From the NCBI GenBank assembly GCA_023055355.1, contig JALJCS010000001.1, positions 71,093,381 through 71,157,380 on the forward strand: a stretch of 64,000 bases of DNA, in the 5' to 3' direction. This DNA comes from Agelaius tricolor. Lineage: Eukaryota; Chordata; Aves; Passeriformes; Icteridae. The position numbers and the translations under genes are program-made. Positions 51,136 through 64,000 of the stretch are shown piece after piece (the stretch's first letter is position 1; each line of letters starts with the position of its first letter). A model generated the notes under the pieces. The model was not told the origin of the DNA and ran no database searches. It saw nothing but the letters and a program-made list of their open reading frames with translations.

Positions 51136-54100
51136 CATTGTTTTTTACATCGGGTAAAATTTCTGCTGCACTTAGCAGGTGACATAACAGTGTACAGTAC
51201 ATCTAGTAATAGAAAGTATTTTGCCCTTGGCCTAGGAGATAAAAGGATCAGCCTATCCATTGCTTAAATGAAAAACTAACTTATTCAAAACTCCCACTCC
51301 CCACATAAACCTAACACACAAGATAGTGAGCATGCTTTGCTGGCAGTAGAATTTTGATGGGTTTTTTTAGTAGTGGTGGTGCTTTATCTACGCACAGCAA
51401 TTGACTGGCATAACTATAGCAAACAGCTGTTTTGGAGTAGGGTGTAGACTCTCTTAAAGAATAAAAGTGGTTTTATTCTAGACATATTCTGGTCCTTTCT
51501 GAACAGACCAATTATTTAAAATTGCTCTCTTAAGTGGTGTTTGCCTATAGCTGCAGACGTGAGTAGTTTGAAGACCTGTAGCTGTGGTCCCCAAAGCAGC
51601 ATCTTGTGAACATCTTGCCTTTGTGGTTCTTTGTAGCCCTGGGAAAGGAAAAGTCAAAACTGATGCTGCCACTGCTATACTGACGTGGAGAGCAAGTTAC
51701 TGTGATAACACTTTGCAGGCCAGCTTGCTGAACATTTTTCCTGGGTCAGCAAATGTTTTTTGTATCACTGCTCTTTAGCTCTTGGTGATAAACTTCATCT
51801 TTCAATTTACTCCATTTTCTTGTAAGAGAAAACAGTTGTCATTTTTTCAGTTGGTGCCTGATGATGCTCAGGATGTGATATGTAGTCTCCTATGCCTAAC
51901 TGAATTAATCCTTTCTGTATATGTTCCAATAGAAGAAGCCCTGATGAATAGAGAATTCTGTGAATAGGGTACAGGAGGAAAGCAAGGAAAGCCAGTGGAA
52001 TGTTAGCTGTGCCTATGTGTAATGGACGTTTTGGTCCTCTTGAAAAAAAAAATCTCTTTGCTTGATTCCTTAGTGTGGATGGTGACATCCCATGTCACCA
52101 GTAGGGCTAAAGAACACACTTGCTTACTGCCCACCACTAACATTTTAATTATTTTGCACTGAAATGGAATTGCTGATCACTGACCTGCAGTGGCTTGTAA
52201 CATTAGCCAATATACTTAGATATTCATAACCCTTGGTTATAAAAGGCACTTTCCTAGAAGCAGGAAAGAGATTTAGGTTGTGTTGGGAAAGCTGTAATTT
52301 GAGTTGCTGTGCTTTACCACATGTTATTTACAAGAGCAGCATCCTGTTGATGTGTAGTTAAACAAGTCTTTTCTCTCCCTTTTTTCTCTACCTTTGTAAT
52401 TCAGGAAAATTCTGTGTGAATTTTTTTTGTTTAAAAATAAGAGTAGTAAGATACATGACTGGACCTTCAACATTCAGGAATTGCTGATGTTGTGCTTATA
52501 GTCTTGTACATATTCTTGGAATAGTCATGCTACCCTCTTAGATGAAATAATAGAATGCAACAAATGTTTTTGGTATTCTTTTTAGCTGCAGACTAACAAC
52601 AGGATTGTAGCAGATCCCCAAGAACAAGACAGTGTACCAGAAGCACCAAGCCCTTGCTGTTTGAGGAAAGAGCTCATTTTCTTTCATTTAATGGTACTTT
52701 ATCTTACAGCTATATCAGTCCTGCAAATAAGTACAACCACACAGGCTTCATCATTCTGTTAGAGTTACTGGATGCAGCTACTATCTCTGCAAAATTGGGA
52801 GGAAATACAAGATTAGCAAGGGAGTATTTGTTCCTGTCTCTGCTCATCTCATAAGTTACAGTGAAACTTCCCTGAAAAGAGAGGATTCTAAGAGACTGCT
52901 ACAAGCACTTAAGCCTAAAACTGGAAAGCTAGTATCACTATAAACTGTTTTTCTTGTGAAATTGACAGAAGATCATTGACTCAAAGGAAGAGTTAAACTC
53001 CCAAGATCAGTTATTTTTGCATTAGCATGCTGTATATTTACTACAGTGGTTTCAATAACAGAATATAGGGCAAGATTAAAATTCTATTCCAAGTGTTTCT
53101 GTTCATGGCTACTATTGTATTTGAATATAACAAGCATAGTCTATGTAGATATAAAAATACTACATAATTTCTATATGATGAAAAAGGGAAATTATGTAAA
53201 AAGAAGGAGTTTGTGCTGTTTTATAAATTGTTCAATTGAAGTAATTTAAGTCATCAGAGTCTGACATTTTGATGACTCTGGATATACCTGGAATTACATA
53301 TTATATACGTTACTTCTAATTTATACCAGCTCACTTGAATTTTTTGCTTGATGTGCTCCTCTGCTTCAGAGTGAACTCAAAGTGTTACAAACTCCCAAGT
53401 CTTTGTTTTTATGGTTTTTGAAGATGTGTGTGGTAAACTTCATGCAGCATTATTGACTGACAAAAAAGAATTGAGATATTCCATATTTAGATGTTATCAT
53501 ATAAATGCTGTCATATGCTTCTTGTGTTATTTTAAAGAAAGAATATTTTAAAATTTTGTGGTTCTGGTGCTGCTGCAAGTATTATAGACCTGATAAAATT
53601 GGAACACCAGTTCTACAAACAAATCATTGTGACTCATAGTATTTGCAAATATAGGTTAAAGATGGTGGGATATTTTGCTTATCTTAATATGAAGTCTTGG
53701 AAAGAGAGCTTGTCCTAATGCATGGAAATGCACCGTAACTCTGGTTGAGGACAGTATATTTTAGTCAATTTTATGTTAAAATTAGCAGATGTAACAGACC
53801 AGAAATTAGCATGTCCTCTCTTTTGTTGCCTGGAAGAAGCATTTACATTAAATCAGGACATTGTCATTCGAGTCTCTAGATGGCATTAGAAATTTCCTGT
53901 TAACAAAGGCACCCAATTTCTGTCTAATATGAAGGACGAATATACTGGTTTTATTTTTTTGATAAAAGATAGGCTCTGTGGTGTCAGTTCTAAGAAGGTC
54001 AATAAGGGGAGCTAATTAAACTTTACTTGTTGAGAGTTTGCACCAGGATTGACATTTCCTATACACAGTCTATTAACATTTGCAAATTCTTATTTTTAGA

Positions 54101-55440
54101 TGGCTGACTTACCTATAGCTGTCAGATGCACCCTTGACAGTTGGATTTTCATTTGCAGTCATTAAGTCTAGAGCAAGAATCTGATTACTTAAAGACTACA
54201 CACTTTGATTTGATCCCAAGTTCTGCTCAGTGAATATAACTGGTAGCCACTGTTCTTAAATTTAGTTAGCATTTAGTATTGTTCTAGATCCTACTATAAT
54301 GTTACAGTGCCCTCAGAAGTTACTTTGTTTCAAAGCCATGGGTGATTCTTTATGTATTTGTGGTGGTTGAGAACATGAAATTTTTTTCTTTAAGGACATC
54401 ATTCTCTGCACGTTTGCTCTGTGTAAGTTAATGTAACCATATAGTCTTCTCTGTGATAGAACAGACTGTCAGTAAATTGAAGTTTGTTCTCTGTCCAAGA
54501 TGGGCAAAAATGTGGTTCTCTCCAAAAATGTTATTGTATTGAAAAGTGTCACCATGGTGCTATCATTCTGTTCTGTAGCTCTACTCAGCAGAAATCAATT
54601 TCTGTAGTGAGGATGTTGGTCTTGCAAAAGTGTGCAAACCACACCATGGGCCTGAAGGATCATTTGATTTTTATCTTCTTCGTTGTCTTGCTCCAGTCCT
54701 GAAAGAGTAGCAGACTTGACTAGTAACTGATTTCAAGATTTCAGGGGTTGAGGTTTGGTTGGGGTTTTTTTTTTTTTTTCCTTGTGGCTTGCTACTAAAA
54801 GCCTGATCCTCAGTGTTTTATTATGTGGTGAAAGAGGAAGTAAGCTGGGGAGCTTGTCAAAATTTAGGAGGTACTGCCTGGCCTCTGGTCTGCTGACACA
54901 ACAAAGCTCTTGTAAGTTTGCTTTGGGAGTGGAGACCATTTGGAGTGAATGTGTGTGCAAAGACCCAGGTTTGTTCTTGGAATCTGTAAATTTTGGTAAA
55001 GTTAAGGAGGACGGTAATTGTGAAATCTGGAATAAAGTTTGCAGTGGTGTTATCAGCCTCTCATTAAAGTTGTAGTAAGGTACTTTTAAGACTGTTAGGG
55101 TTGAACTGAAAGCTCGCCTTACTGGTTATACAGAAAAGTCAGGCTAAGCCTCAATATATAGTGAATAGCCCTTTTATTAATCTCTGATTTTTACAGGTGT
55201 ATCTAAAGAATTATCTGGGTCATAGAAAACAGTTATCTATGTGTGTTCTTGGGTGTTTTTTACCTTCTGAGAGACAGAGTAATGTTTGTGGCAGAAGGCT
55301 GTTGATCCACTTGTCTTTCCACATAAGCAGCTCTCCAGAGGCTCAGGTGTTAAGGAAGAATGTAGAGGGGGAGAAGTGCATATACAGACAGTTTTGTGAA
55401 TTGTATCTTGTGTTGGGTCAGACTGTTCATTGTGTCTGGA

Positions 55441-55462
55441 TTTTTTTTTTTTTTTTTTTTTT
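55441..55462 (+). repeat. T22 homopolymer
   Basis: Twenty-two T residues followed by ACAG. It resembles a polypyrimidine tract with an acceptor AG, but no recognisable exon follows. Confidence 0.9.
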
Positions 55463-56443
55463 ACAGTTTCTACTTTCTTCAATGAAGTAAAAGTATTTTC
55501 AGTTTCCTCACAGCAGGCTTGCATGTCTCTGCAGAAGTTTGTCATGAAAGGAAGGACATTTATAATTCTTACTTTTTTTCTAGAGGAATGAGTAGCCAAA
55601 ATACAATAAAGCACAGAAACAGATACTGGGCTTTAGTGGAGAATTTAATATCTTCATTTTCTGCCTACTCTTTGTTTCTGATCACTCATACTTCACCACA
55701 AAATACAAATCACATTTCATTTTAGAAACCTCAGGATCTGCTGTGGCTGGCCTCATGGGCAGGAAGGAGATGTCTGAGCACAGACCTAGAGGCACTGAAA
55801 GGTTCTAGCATTGTAGCTGGCTACATCCTAGTCTGGTGAGGAGAGAAAATGAAATCTCTGAGATTTTTTTTGGACTGGCATCTAACAATGCTAAAAAGCA
55901 GTATTTGCCAACTAGCAAAAGCAAAGCTGATAGGCAAAGAAAATTGTTGAGAGCACTGTATGTTGCAATGGTAGTGGTACTGGGTTAGGGTTTTTTCTTA
56001 AAAGCTCTGTATAATTCCAGTGGCATGCTTCTTGGATATCTGTGCATTTTTCATTTACATTTTGACATTTAAATTTACGATCCTGTAATTTTGCAGCTCA
56101 TCTTACATACGCTTTTTTCAATGGCAAATTGAAATCACAGATGAAGTGCGCTTGAGTACAGAAAAAAAATGTTTAGTGGGATGGGGGAAAAATGTTGTAG
56201 CACACAAACATATTCCTTGGCTGCAAGCTTGTATGTGCAAATTAGGCTCACTTATGAGAACGACCTTTTTCATTTTTTCTTGTGCTAACATATCCCAAGG
56301 AAAGTGCATATGGTTCCTCAAAGTATTAAAATGTATCCCGCTGCTGGCATGGGAGGGAGCACAGCATACTCAAGAACTTGCCAGCAAACTGCAGTAAAGA
56401 TACAACTGGACTATTGGATTTGTGGTGAAAGCTTAGCAACTTT

Positions 56444-56473
56444 GCTAGAAGTTCTTTGGCTAGAAGTTCTATG
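56444..56473 (+). repeat. 15-bp tandem duplication
   Basis: GCTAGAAGTTCTTTG is followed directly by GCTAGAAGTTCTATG. One mismatch; a small recent duplication. Confidence 0.9.
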
Positions 56474-59374
56474 GTCCAAAATTAAGTTCTGTCCTTCAGA
56501 TGTAAGGTAACATAGAACAAAAAAAGTTCTTTACCACTTTTGTCATGCTCTCTCTCTTTATTTTTAAAAAGTATATTATTTTTAAAAGTCAAGTGTATGA
56601 GAAGTATTTTCTGCTGAAGTATTTGCCCTGATGTTTGTGTTCTACAAGAAACTTAGTAATTAGATATCTACACATTAGAGCTAATAAGCAGCACTATTGC
56701 AAGAAGTGTAGTGCTAAGAAAATTTTATTTGAATGCATGATATTGTTTTGACCAAGGATAGCCAAATAGAAGACTGGAACAGGCTGGCACCCATCATAAA
56801 TTTAAAATTTTGATCATGCAATCAATGTTTTTTTCTCAGACTGAAATTATGTATAGAGGTTTTCATTCATCATATCAAACAGAAATTCAATCAAATGATT
56901 TTATGTGTAAGCAGCACAAAATGGCTGTTGATGAAATCTTACAAAAGGATGTAGAAATTGAAGCAGGAGTTTCGAGGCTGTCTGGTTGTGCTGAGATGGT
57001 AGTTCTCTCAAATTCATTCATACTTACTTACGGGAACATTGGTAGTTGCATGTCATAAGCAGAATGTCATTAGCATCATTGTGATTAATCAAGTCACAGC
57101 ACATCAGGCAATGTGTATATTGGATTTTGTCTCCTTTTCCATGGTCTCTTGTGAACTAAGTGAGGTCAGGCATAGTTGGTGTTTAGCTAAAGGAACAGCT
57201 GGAAAACTGGTGGAGGAAAAACCGATTTTAACAGGTAACTTGTTAACTTGTTTCTGCAAGTCAGCACTTTATTGATATTGACAGAGTATCATTTGGGAAA
57301 AACTGCTTCATAGTACCTGATAAATTTGGGATGGAAGTTTAAAAAAGATATTGAAATCTGACATTTGAGTAATTTTTTCCTCAGATGAGATGTAGCACTG
57401 CCAGATCTGTGCTATAGTTATAGATTTTTTGAACACTTCTGGTTTTTCAGAGGGTGGTGGTGATTTATATATTATTTATTTTAAGGTTCTGCTTTAATAT
57501 TTTGAGAGTATTGCAAGAGGCAGTCATGAAAGAGTATTTGTACTTCATTACAGAGGTGGCTTATATAACTGGAAAACCCAAAGATAAAATAATGGAACAC
57601 TGGAAATCATTGTCTCTTTTTTTTCATAATTGCATTTGCTCTTTTTTTTTTTCTTGAAATGTCAGTACACCCAGGAGAATAAAAAGCTTGGGAATTTTCA
57701 TAGTTTCAAGTGAGTTATAGCTTTAGATGGGTGCCTTTTGTCATTGACAATAATAACAGTGTGCTTTTGATATAACTAAAGAATATGTAAAATACATACA
57801 GAATTACTTTCAGAAGATTTGTTTTCTTTTGTTGCCAGGGTGTTTTTTGGTTTGGATAATATTATATTGCATGACTGAAAGCAGCATTTTGTTGATCTTC
57901 ATTCCAGAAAAATTAGAAATCTTTTAAGATTTAAGATTCTAAGAGTTAAGATTATTAATACTAAGTATAAAGATGCTTTTAGGTCTTTAAAGAAGAAACA
58001 GATACTCTTCAAAATAAGATGGACTTCCTGTAGCAATTTGAGTTGACATTTTCATGTAACAAGTTCTACAATCTTTTAAGATTTGTTTAGGCTACTGCTG
58101 AAAATGCAGGTCCTATTCTGAGTTACTGTCTGCAGAAGCTATTACTGTTGTGAACTGCATGGCAAGATGTGTGCCAGGTTAGAGTAAAATACCTGGATAA
58201 TCTATGTAATAATAAAAAAACCCACATGTAAACTAATGTAAAAAAAAATAGTTACCTTCGTGCATGTCTTGGATTTCTCTCTCCTCACTTCCATTGTACT
58301 TTGTCTCAGCAAGTGTATAATATCAGTGCTGTATTCCTTTGTCAGAGCCTGCCAGTTTGTTTTTATTTGTTTCTGTATCTCTTGGAGGCAGGATCAGATC
58401 TGGGACTTAAATTTCCTTCCTTGTGACTCTTAATTCTGGGACAGTTTTGCTTCTGGCAGTTTCACCTTGGGCTCTCTAGTTTTCCCTATGTGGTGGACCT
58501 TGGAAAATCTGTATTCTCAGATTACCTAAAGAAAATTCTTCTGTTTTCACCTCTCCTATTGCAATGGTTACTTGGAGGTTTTTCCAATGCTGCCTGATAT
58601 GTATAGTGAATAACTGTTTTCCTTGTACTGTAGGTAGCTGAAGTGGTAGATTTGCTTCTTCGAAGCAAATTTACAAAGGATGGCGTGGCATCCATTTTTC
58701 ATTTTTCTTTTCACTCATGCTGCTACTCCAAGAGTGACATTTCAGTAAGGTGTTCTCTTTTTGCAGTTCTAGAGTGGCTCTTTTTACGCCTCTGTTAGCA
58801 GTGCTGCCTTCTACTTGTTTGCCATGCTGTCAAAATCGTTGGGAGTTGTGGGGAGAAATTAGGCTCCTGCTTCACACTCCAGCACTACTTCCTCTTGCCA
58901 GTTTTTTCTCATGTACTCCAGATATTCCTACAGACTTAAGTGTCTTAACTTGCCTTCCAGACTCTGGCACCAGGCAGTCAAGGAAAAACTGGGGTGGTCA
59001 GTACCATCAACACCTTTCCCAAATAACTCTGTAATTTCAGTAAAGCAGCTCCTACTCTTTCTTTGTGTTGGTGTTCTGTCTTAGAATCTTTTTCTGTTAT
59101 GTCCGGTCCAAATAAAGCAGTTGGTGTGAGGGCTGAGTTTTCTTGTGTTACAGGTGAAGTGTGCAGTCCTTTGCAGTGATAAAAACATGGTTTTGCCTTT
59201 CACTCCCCACCCCATTCTGAATTTAGTGCTGTTCCATAAACTTGCTAAACTGAAGTTCAGGTCCTTTACACAATGCTTGTTCTGCAGTGCCATCCCTTTT
59301 GAAAGGGACTGTGTTAAATTGTAACCTGATTTAAGTGGAGTACTAGTTAAAAGTTTTACCCTACCTGTGTACCT

Positions 59375-59605
59375 TTCAACTGTCTTTGTAGCTTTCCAGC
59401 TTCTTTCTTGCCCTTCTTGAACATAGGAGTGATGCTTTCTTCCAGTCCTTGGGAACCTCCCCTGATTACAATGACTTTTTAAAGATCATGGAGTGACCTG
59501 GCAATAATGTTAGGTAGTTTCTTCAGCACTCGTGGGTGCACATCTGACTTGTTTAAAAGTTCCCTAACGTTACCCTCATTCACTGCTATTGACCAAGTTC
59601 ATATT
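59375..59605 (-). mobile_element. CR1 ORF2 fragment, start of RT domain
   Basis: Minus-strand translation gives NVRELLNKSDVHPRVLKKLP, then IIARSLHDL, a stop, and in other frames TPMFKKGKKE. This is the order of the CR1 reverse-transcriptase N-terminal region (DxxHPRVLREL ... VTPIFKKGKKED). Frames are broken by a stop and shifts. It is a dead internal fragment without the CR1 3' end. Confidence 0.75.
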
Positions 59606-59622
59606 TCAAAGATCAAACTTGA

Positions 59623-59647
59623 TTTATGTTTTATGATAAAACATAAA
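59623..59647. repeat. 25-bp perfect palindrome
   Basis: TTTATGTTTTAT and ATAAAACATAAA are exact inverted copies around one G. It lies about 20 bp to the right of the CR1 fragment. Confidence 0.9.
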
Positions 59648-61414
59648 ACATGGAGCATGGAAATGGTGAGTTTTGGTGTAGTCAGCAGGTGAAGAACAGT
59701 ATCCTGAAATGACAAAGGTGTATTGGAGTTGCTGGAATGTTGACCATGGCAGTGGCCAGTGGATTGATCCTTGAAGATGTAGACAACAATAGGCACTTCT
59801 TGTCATCTGAATATGTGCTTCTGAACAGGCTGTGCAACCAAACCATCCAAGGAATTTTATGCTAAGTAATGTTAGGTATCTACAGCATAAGCACTGCTGG
59901 TAACTCTTGGAATTTTGGTGGAATGGACCCCACTGTTAGATTGTATTTGTGCATGGATTGCCTGGTACCAAACAGAAAAACATACAACTACCAACACAAA
60001 AATTGTGTGTGATTAACTATCTGTAGAACTTGTTGCTTAATGCAGTCTCATTTGATGTGCTGGAAGACTTCTCATCCATACCCTAGCACATTTCTGGCTT
60101 CTCTGTGCATACTGAATGCTTGTTATCCTCTTGATCTTTGCCAAATATAGTCACATCTTTAGTAGCTCACACATTTCCAAAATGTATTATTGGTTGTTTT
60201 ATGAAGTTGAGTGGGTTTTGAGAACTTTGGGTTGTGTGGTGATTTTTTTGAATCTCGCTTATTAGTGATAACTGGTGTGATACTGGGAGCAGATTGGAGA
60301 GGAGTGGACCTGGAAATTTGTGCTTGCTATAAAGATAAGTTTTTAGATACTGCATTTGTCCTTGAGATGCTGCTGTTCAGTGGAAAAAACCCCACCAAAC
60401 CACAAAATTCACACAAAGTAGTTAACAAAAATAAGCAGTAGAGAATTTATGTGCCAGCCCTCATGGAAAGGGCATGAATTTCAGAGGAAGTTGGATTAGA
60501 AATACTGATTTTTTATAGTATTTTGATAATAAAATAATTTCTAATCTGGTTAGAATGGAGGGAATACTTTGATCTGAAATGTGTGATTTGGACTCCTGAC
60601 ATGCAGTCAAAAAACCTGATGCGAGTTCTGCTTCAACCTTTCCACTATTTTTACTTTTTCCCCTCATTTTTGGCACAAAACATACTAAACAACTAAACCA
60701 CTGGAGGAATTAGCTGAATTCAGTAGCAAAAATCTATGTTAGCTTGCACTGCCAGCAGTTGGTGCTTCAGACTTTTCCAGAGAGGTACCAAATTGAATGC
60801 TGTACCAAATCAAATTCTCTTGATACTACCAACCATCTGTGGAAAAGAAAACACTTGTATATCATGTGCCATGGCTATAACTGAAAGATTTAAATGCAAA
60901 GAGATTTTCTTTCTTTTACAAATTGCCAGCAAGAATAATCTCTACTTTTTATGACATAATGAAGATGAGTTTACAGTTCACTATATCTTCTCTGAATAAT
61001 TCCACATGCAATACAATTTGAAGTACACTTTAGTACCAGTGGATGTAAACAGTCAGATTTCTATTTCTTGTTTGAATTCATTATTTTAATCCCTGTCAGA
61101 TTCATATTTGTGGTAGTAATGTACCCTATGTGGCGAGTGCTGAGAAAACATTTATAAAAAGCTTTGCCAAAGAAATCTGCCTATATAGACTACAGTGACT
61201 TTACTGTTGAGAGTCTTCATGTGTTTATGGAAAAAACCCATAGTAGTTGAGCAAGTCTGATTTGTAGATTTTGTTGCTGAAATACCCAAGTTACTTAATA
61301 ACTCTAATACAAGAGATAGAGTAGTACAGCAGTTCTATTGATATGTTGGCAAAGAAGCAAACATGACTGGTCTTTACCATCTGTTTATAATGCTATATAA
61401 AGAAGACCTTACTG

Positions 61415-61428
61415 GTTGCCATGGAAAC
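61415..61428. promoter_or_regulatory. RFX X-box-like motif
   Basis: GTTGCCATGGAAAC is an essentially perfect X-box (GTTGCCATGGMAAC, inverted half-sites). RFX factors regulate ciliary and neural genes from such sites. Here it is deep in PDSS2 intron 1, so if used it would be an intronic enhancer. Motif evidence only. Confidence 0.4.
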
Positions 61429-63586
61429 CAGCATTTCCAAAACCACAAGTGTTTGCTTAAAATCTCAGGCCTTCTGAAGTCTTGCATTTTCTGAGGAAAA
61501 AGAGAATTGAAAATATCTAAAGTTTTCTAGTGATTTATATTTCCTAACAATTGTTTTGCTGTAAAATACTTCCAGTATTTTTGCTCTGTGTCTTCTTTCA
61601 AGACATGAGAAATTTAAAGCATGCTGCTGGTACCTTCATGAGCTTATTTGATGCTTAGCAATCATCCACGAAAAGGTGACAGATACTTGTTGGGTTTTAG
61701 GTTGATCTTTGTAAAAGGAAGGGTTTTAGTTCAGATCAACAAGCCCAATTGTGATATTGACACAGTGGAGTGACAAATGCAGAATTTGGGTGGAGGTCAC
61801 ATTGAAAATTCTCCGTAACCTTAAGTAAAATCCCAGATTCATCTCAATTTTCAGAGTTGGTCACTTGGGTCTCACTGAAAAAAAAAAGACTGTCTGGAAT
61901 TAGAAGTCTAGAGAAAAACAGCAAATGAAGATAATACTGTTAAGAGTTAAAGTCTAAGTGTGTCTGTGGTCTCCACTCTTGGCTTGAAATTTTTTAAAAA
62001 GTTTGCTTTGATTACTTTGAACTATTGAAAAACCCTTAGGTATAGTATTTAGAAGTATATACTCTTGTCATAGAGTCTGGAAGTGTTTATTTTTTTTTCT
62101 CATTTGGGACTGTATGTTCATATTGCTGCCTTGCACTTTGTGCTAATCATCCACTATGTTTTAAGGTGCTTTTCCCCCCACTGGCTTACAAAAGGCTGCT
62201 GCTGTATATAAACACCTAACTCTACTAAGTAGTGACACTGTGGAGGTGCTGCATTTGGAGTAATGCTGTTGGTTGGGTTTCAACCACCTAATTTTTATTT
62301 CTACCTAGAAGAAAGCTTTTTGTTTATGGCACTCTTGGCATGTGTTTGGCTTGAGCTACTTGAAGGGAGAGCAGTCTCTTGAAGCACAAAATTTGGAACC
62401 TCTTTCTCACTACTAGTCAAGAGCCTTCAGTGTTTTTAGGGAAGAAATATTAGTAATTAATTCATCTGAATAATGCTGAAAATCAGTGAAGTTGTATCTA
62501 GAAATCTTATTCAGTAAGGAAGGTTAAAGGAACCTTTTATATCATTCTGCCATGGCAATACATAGGCTAACATTTTTGCCTTTTTTTATTTCATCCATTT
62601 GTAAAACAAGCTGTGAGCATTTTCAGTCTGAGATAATGGCCCAGAGCTGACCTTTTTCATTGTTACATTTTCCTAGTAAAGTTTATTTAATGCAAAATAC
62701 ATTTTTATGACAGGCTCTACAAATGCTGAATATTGCTGAAGTGACACTGAACCTCCAGAGGTGTCTGAATTCATTAGCCTTCTGAAGCCAATCATCTTTC
62801 TGTCATTCACTGAACTCTTCCAAAATATTTTTATTCCTTTCACTTAGCAGATTATTCCTGCATCTGAGAGAGCCTGTTCCCAGAAAAGTAGTCTTGTGCT
62901 TGAGTCCACCTGTTGATACTGGTTGGCAGTGGGGTGTTAGACCTCCCACAAAGTTTAAATAAAGTAAATATTGATGGAGAAATCAGACACACAAAATTTA
63001 GGTTTCTGTCTAAGTATTTGTGGTTAGAAAAATAAGGGTGCCAGACCTGCAAGCTACTCCTGGTCAAAGTAATTGCACTCAGACACTAACTGCATTTTTT
63101 CATGTTAGCTTGCCTGCTATACCCATCACATTTCAAATCAAGTTCCTGACCAGGAAAAACAGTGGAGACTGGCAGTTGGTTTAAAAATACATTTTGGTGG
63201 TTTGTTTCCCATGTGGTGCTTTTACTGTTATTCTTAAAGTGGTCCTTTTTGCCTCTACCACTCATAGGATCTCATGGTGGAGGGTAGAATTACTTAAACT
63301 AATAATAGTAGTTAATAATTATTTTACTGAATAATCAATGTCTTTGAGACAAATGTGTGACAAATTATAGCTGCCTTTATTTTTACAGTGCAGTTTTGCA
63401 GTGTCCATAATAGGTATTTTTCAGATCTTAGATGACCATGCAGCCTCAAAACAGCCTTTTTCATGCTCAGTGTCAAACTGTTCTGTGCATTTGGATCTTT
63501 TCTTCTCACTAAGCAAATCTTTTTCTTCTTTGCCTTCATCTAACCAGATAAGTTTTGCAGAAAAATGGGATTTGTTTAAGTATGGG

Positions 63587-63698
63587 CTTTTTTGTTGTTG
63601 TTGGGGTTTTTGTTTGTTGGGGTTTTTTTGCTTTTTTGTTTGGTTTGGGTTTTTTTAGTGGATTGGTTTTGTTTGTTTGTTTATTGGTTTTGTTTTTA
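63587..63698 (+). repeat. GT-rich low-complexity tract
   Basis: About 110 bp almost without C and with little A on the plus strand: GGGG and GGG runs separated by T-runs, then GTTT repeats. Several G-runs within about 70 bp make a weak G-quadruplex possible in the sense transcript. Confidence 0.8.
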
Positions 63699-64000
63699 AA
63701 AGTAACTCGTTCCATTGATCCTAAGGAAAACCCTACCCTAAAGGAAATAAGTGCATCAAAACCCCTGTAAATAATATGCATCTATGTAGCTGATCTTCAT
63801 AGGGGAATGATTCAAATAACCTCTGCCTTTTTGGGAAATCAAATAAACCTAGCAGCACTCAATGGTAGACTAATACAAGTGTCTAAATAGGGTTCTACAG
63901 ACTCCAGGGAAAACTATGTGGTTTTTTATTTCAAGAATTCGAAGCCTGTATTGATTTCTAGGAGCTACAAGTGCTCAGTTACAATTAACTCCAAGTTACC

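Larger units (their letters stand above)
40001..52000 (+). other. PDSS2: PDSS2 intron 1, middle part
   Basis: AT-rich intron containing the L2/CR1-clade RT fossil, the 55-bp duplication and the internally deleted CR1. I found no coding exon. Reading frames up to about 115 codons have no recognisable content, apart from the retrotransposon remnants. Confidence 0.75.
52001..64000 (+). other. PDSS2: PDSS2 intron 1, right part to window end
   Basis: AT-rich intron with a T22 tract, a CR1 RT fragment, a palindrome, an RFX-type motif and a long GT-rich tract, all listed separately. I looked for the next conserved PDSS2 exon (the block after TAR with the HDSWN-like motif) and did not see it, so exon 2 should lie to the right. 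Confidence 0.75.

Noticed and set aside
55441..55480. T22 followed by ACAG as a splice acceptor for PDSS2 exon 2
   Set aside because: The sequence after it does not encode the conserved PDSS2 block expected after residue 74.

Overview
This is a vertebrate nuclear window, almost certainly from a bird. The reading rests on three things. Two first coding exons can be matched to known vertebrate genes. The young interspersed repeats are CR1 non-LTR retrotransposons, the dominant avian family. Repeat density is otherwise low, with only a few ancient MIR/L2-like fossils. There are no bacterial, phage or organellar genes, no CRISPR array and no rRNA or tRNA gene that I can support. The species cannot be told from this sequence alone.

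The window holds the 5' ends of two genes arranged head to head. SOBP (sine oculis binding protein) is on the minus strand: its first coding exon of 32 codons lies at 7856-7951, and its first intron runs leftward off the window. PDSS2 (subunit 2 of the decaprenyl/nonaprenyl diphosphate synthase of coenzyme Q biosynthesis) is on the plus strand: its first coding exon is at 25330-25553, and its first intron fills the remaining 38.4 kb. The two start codons are 17.4 kb apart. The same divergent neighbour pair exists in human chromosome 6q21, so the layout is an ancestral synteny block. Each start codon sits in a strong CpG island, and each has a YY1-like AAGATGGC motif about 190-220 bp upstream in the sense direction. 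The two products are not known to act in one pathway: SOBP is a nuclear zinc-finger cofactor and PDSS2 is a mitochondrial enzyme subunit.

Region by region: 1-7855 is SOBP intron 1; 7170-8700 is the SOBP CpG island, with CCG and CCA repeats; 8701-24840 is intergenic and carries an orphan CpG island at about 12.12-12.48 kb, two CR1 fragments and several older repeats; 24840-25820 is the PDSS2 CpG island; 25554-64000 is PDSS2 intron 1. In that intron I found a MIR-like SINE, an L2/CR1-clade reverse-transcriptase fossil, an internally deleted CR1, a CR1 RT fragment, a 55-bp near-identical direct duplication, two clean inverted repeats, simple repeats and a few candidate transcription-factor sites. 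I did not find SOBP exon 2 or PDSS2 exon 2.

I found no convincing new gene system. The items most worth a second look are the orphan CpG island, the 55-bp duplication, the internally deleted CR1, the 206-codon antisense reading frame beside the PDSS2 promoter and the strong hairpin at 31.3 kb.
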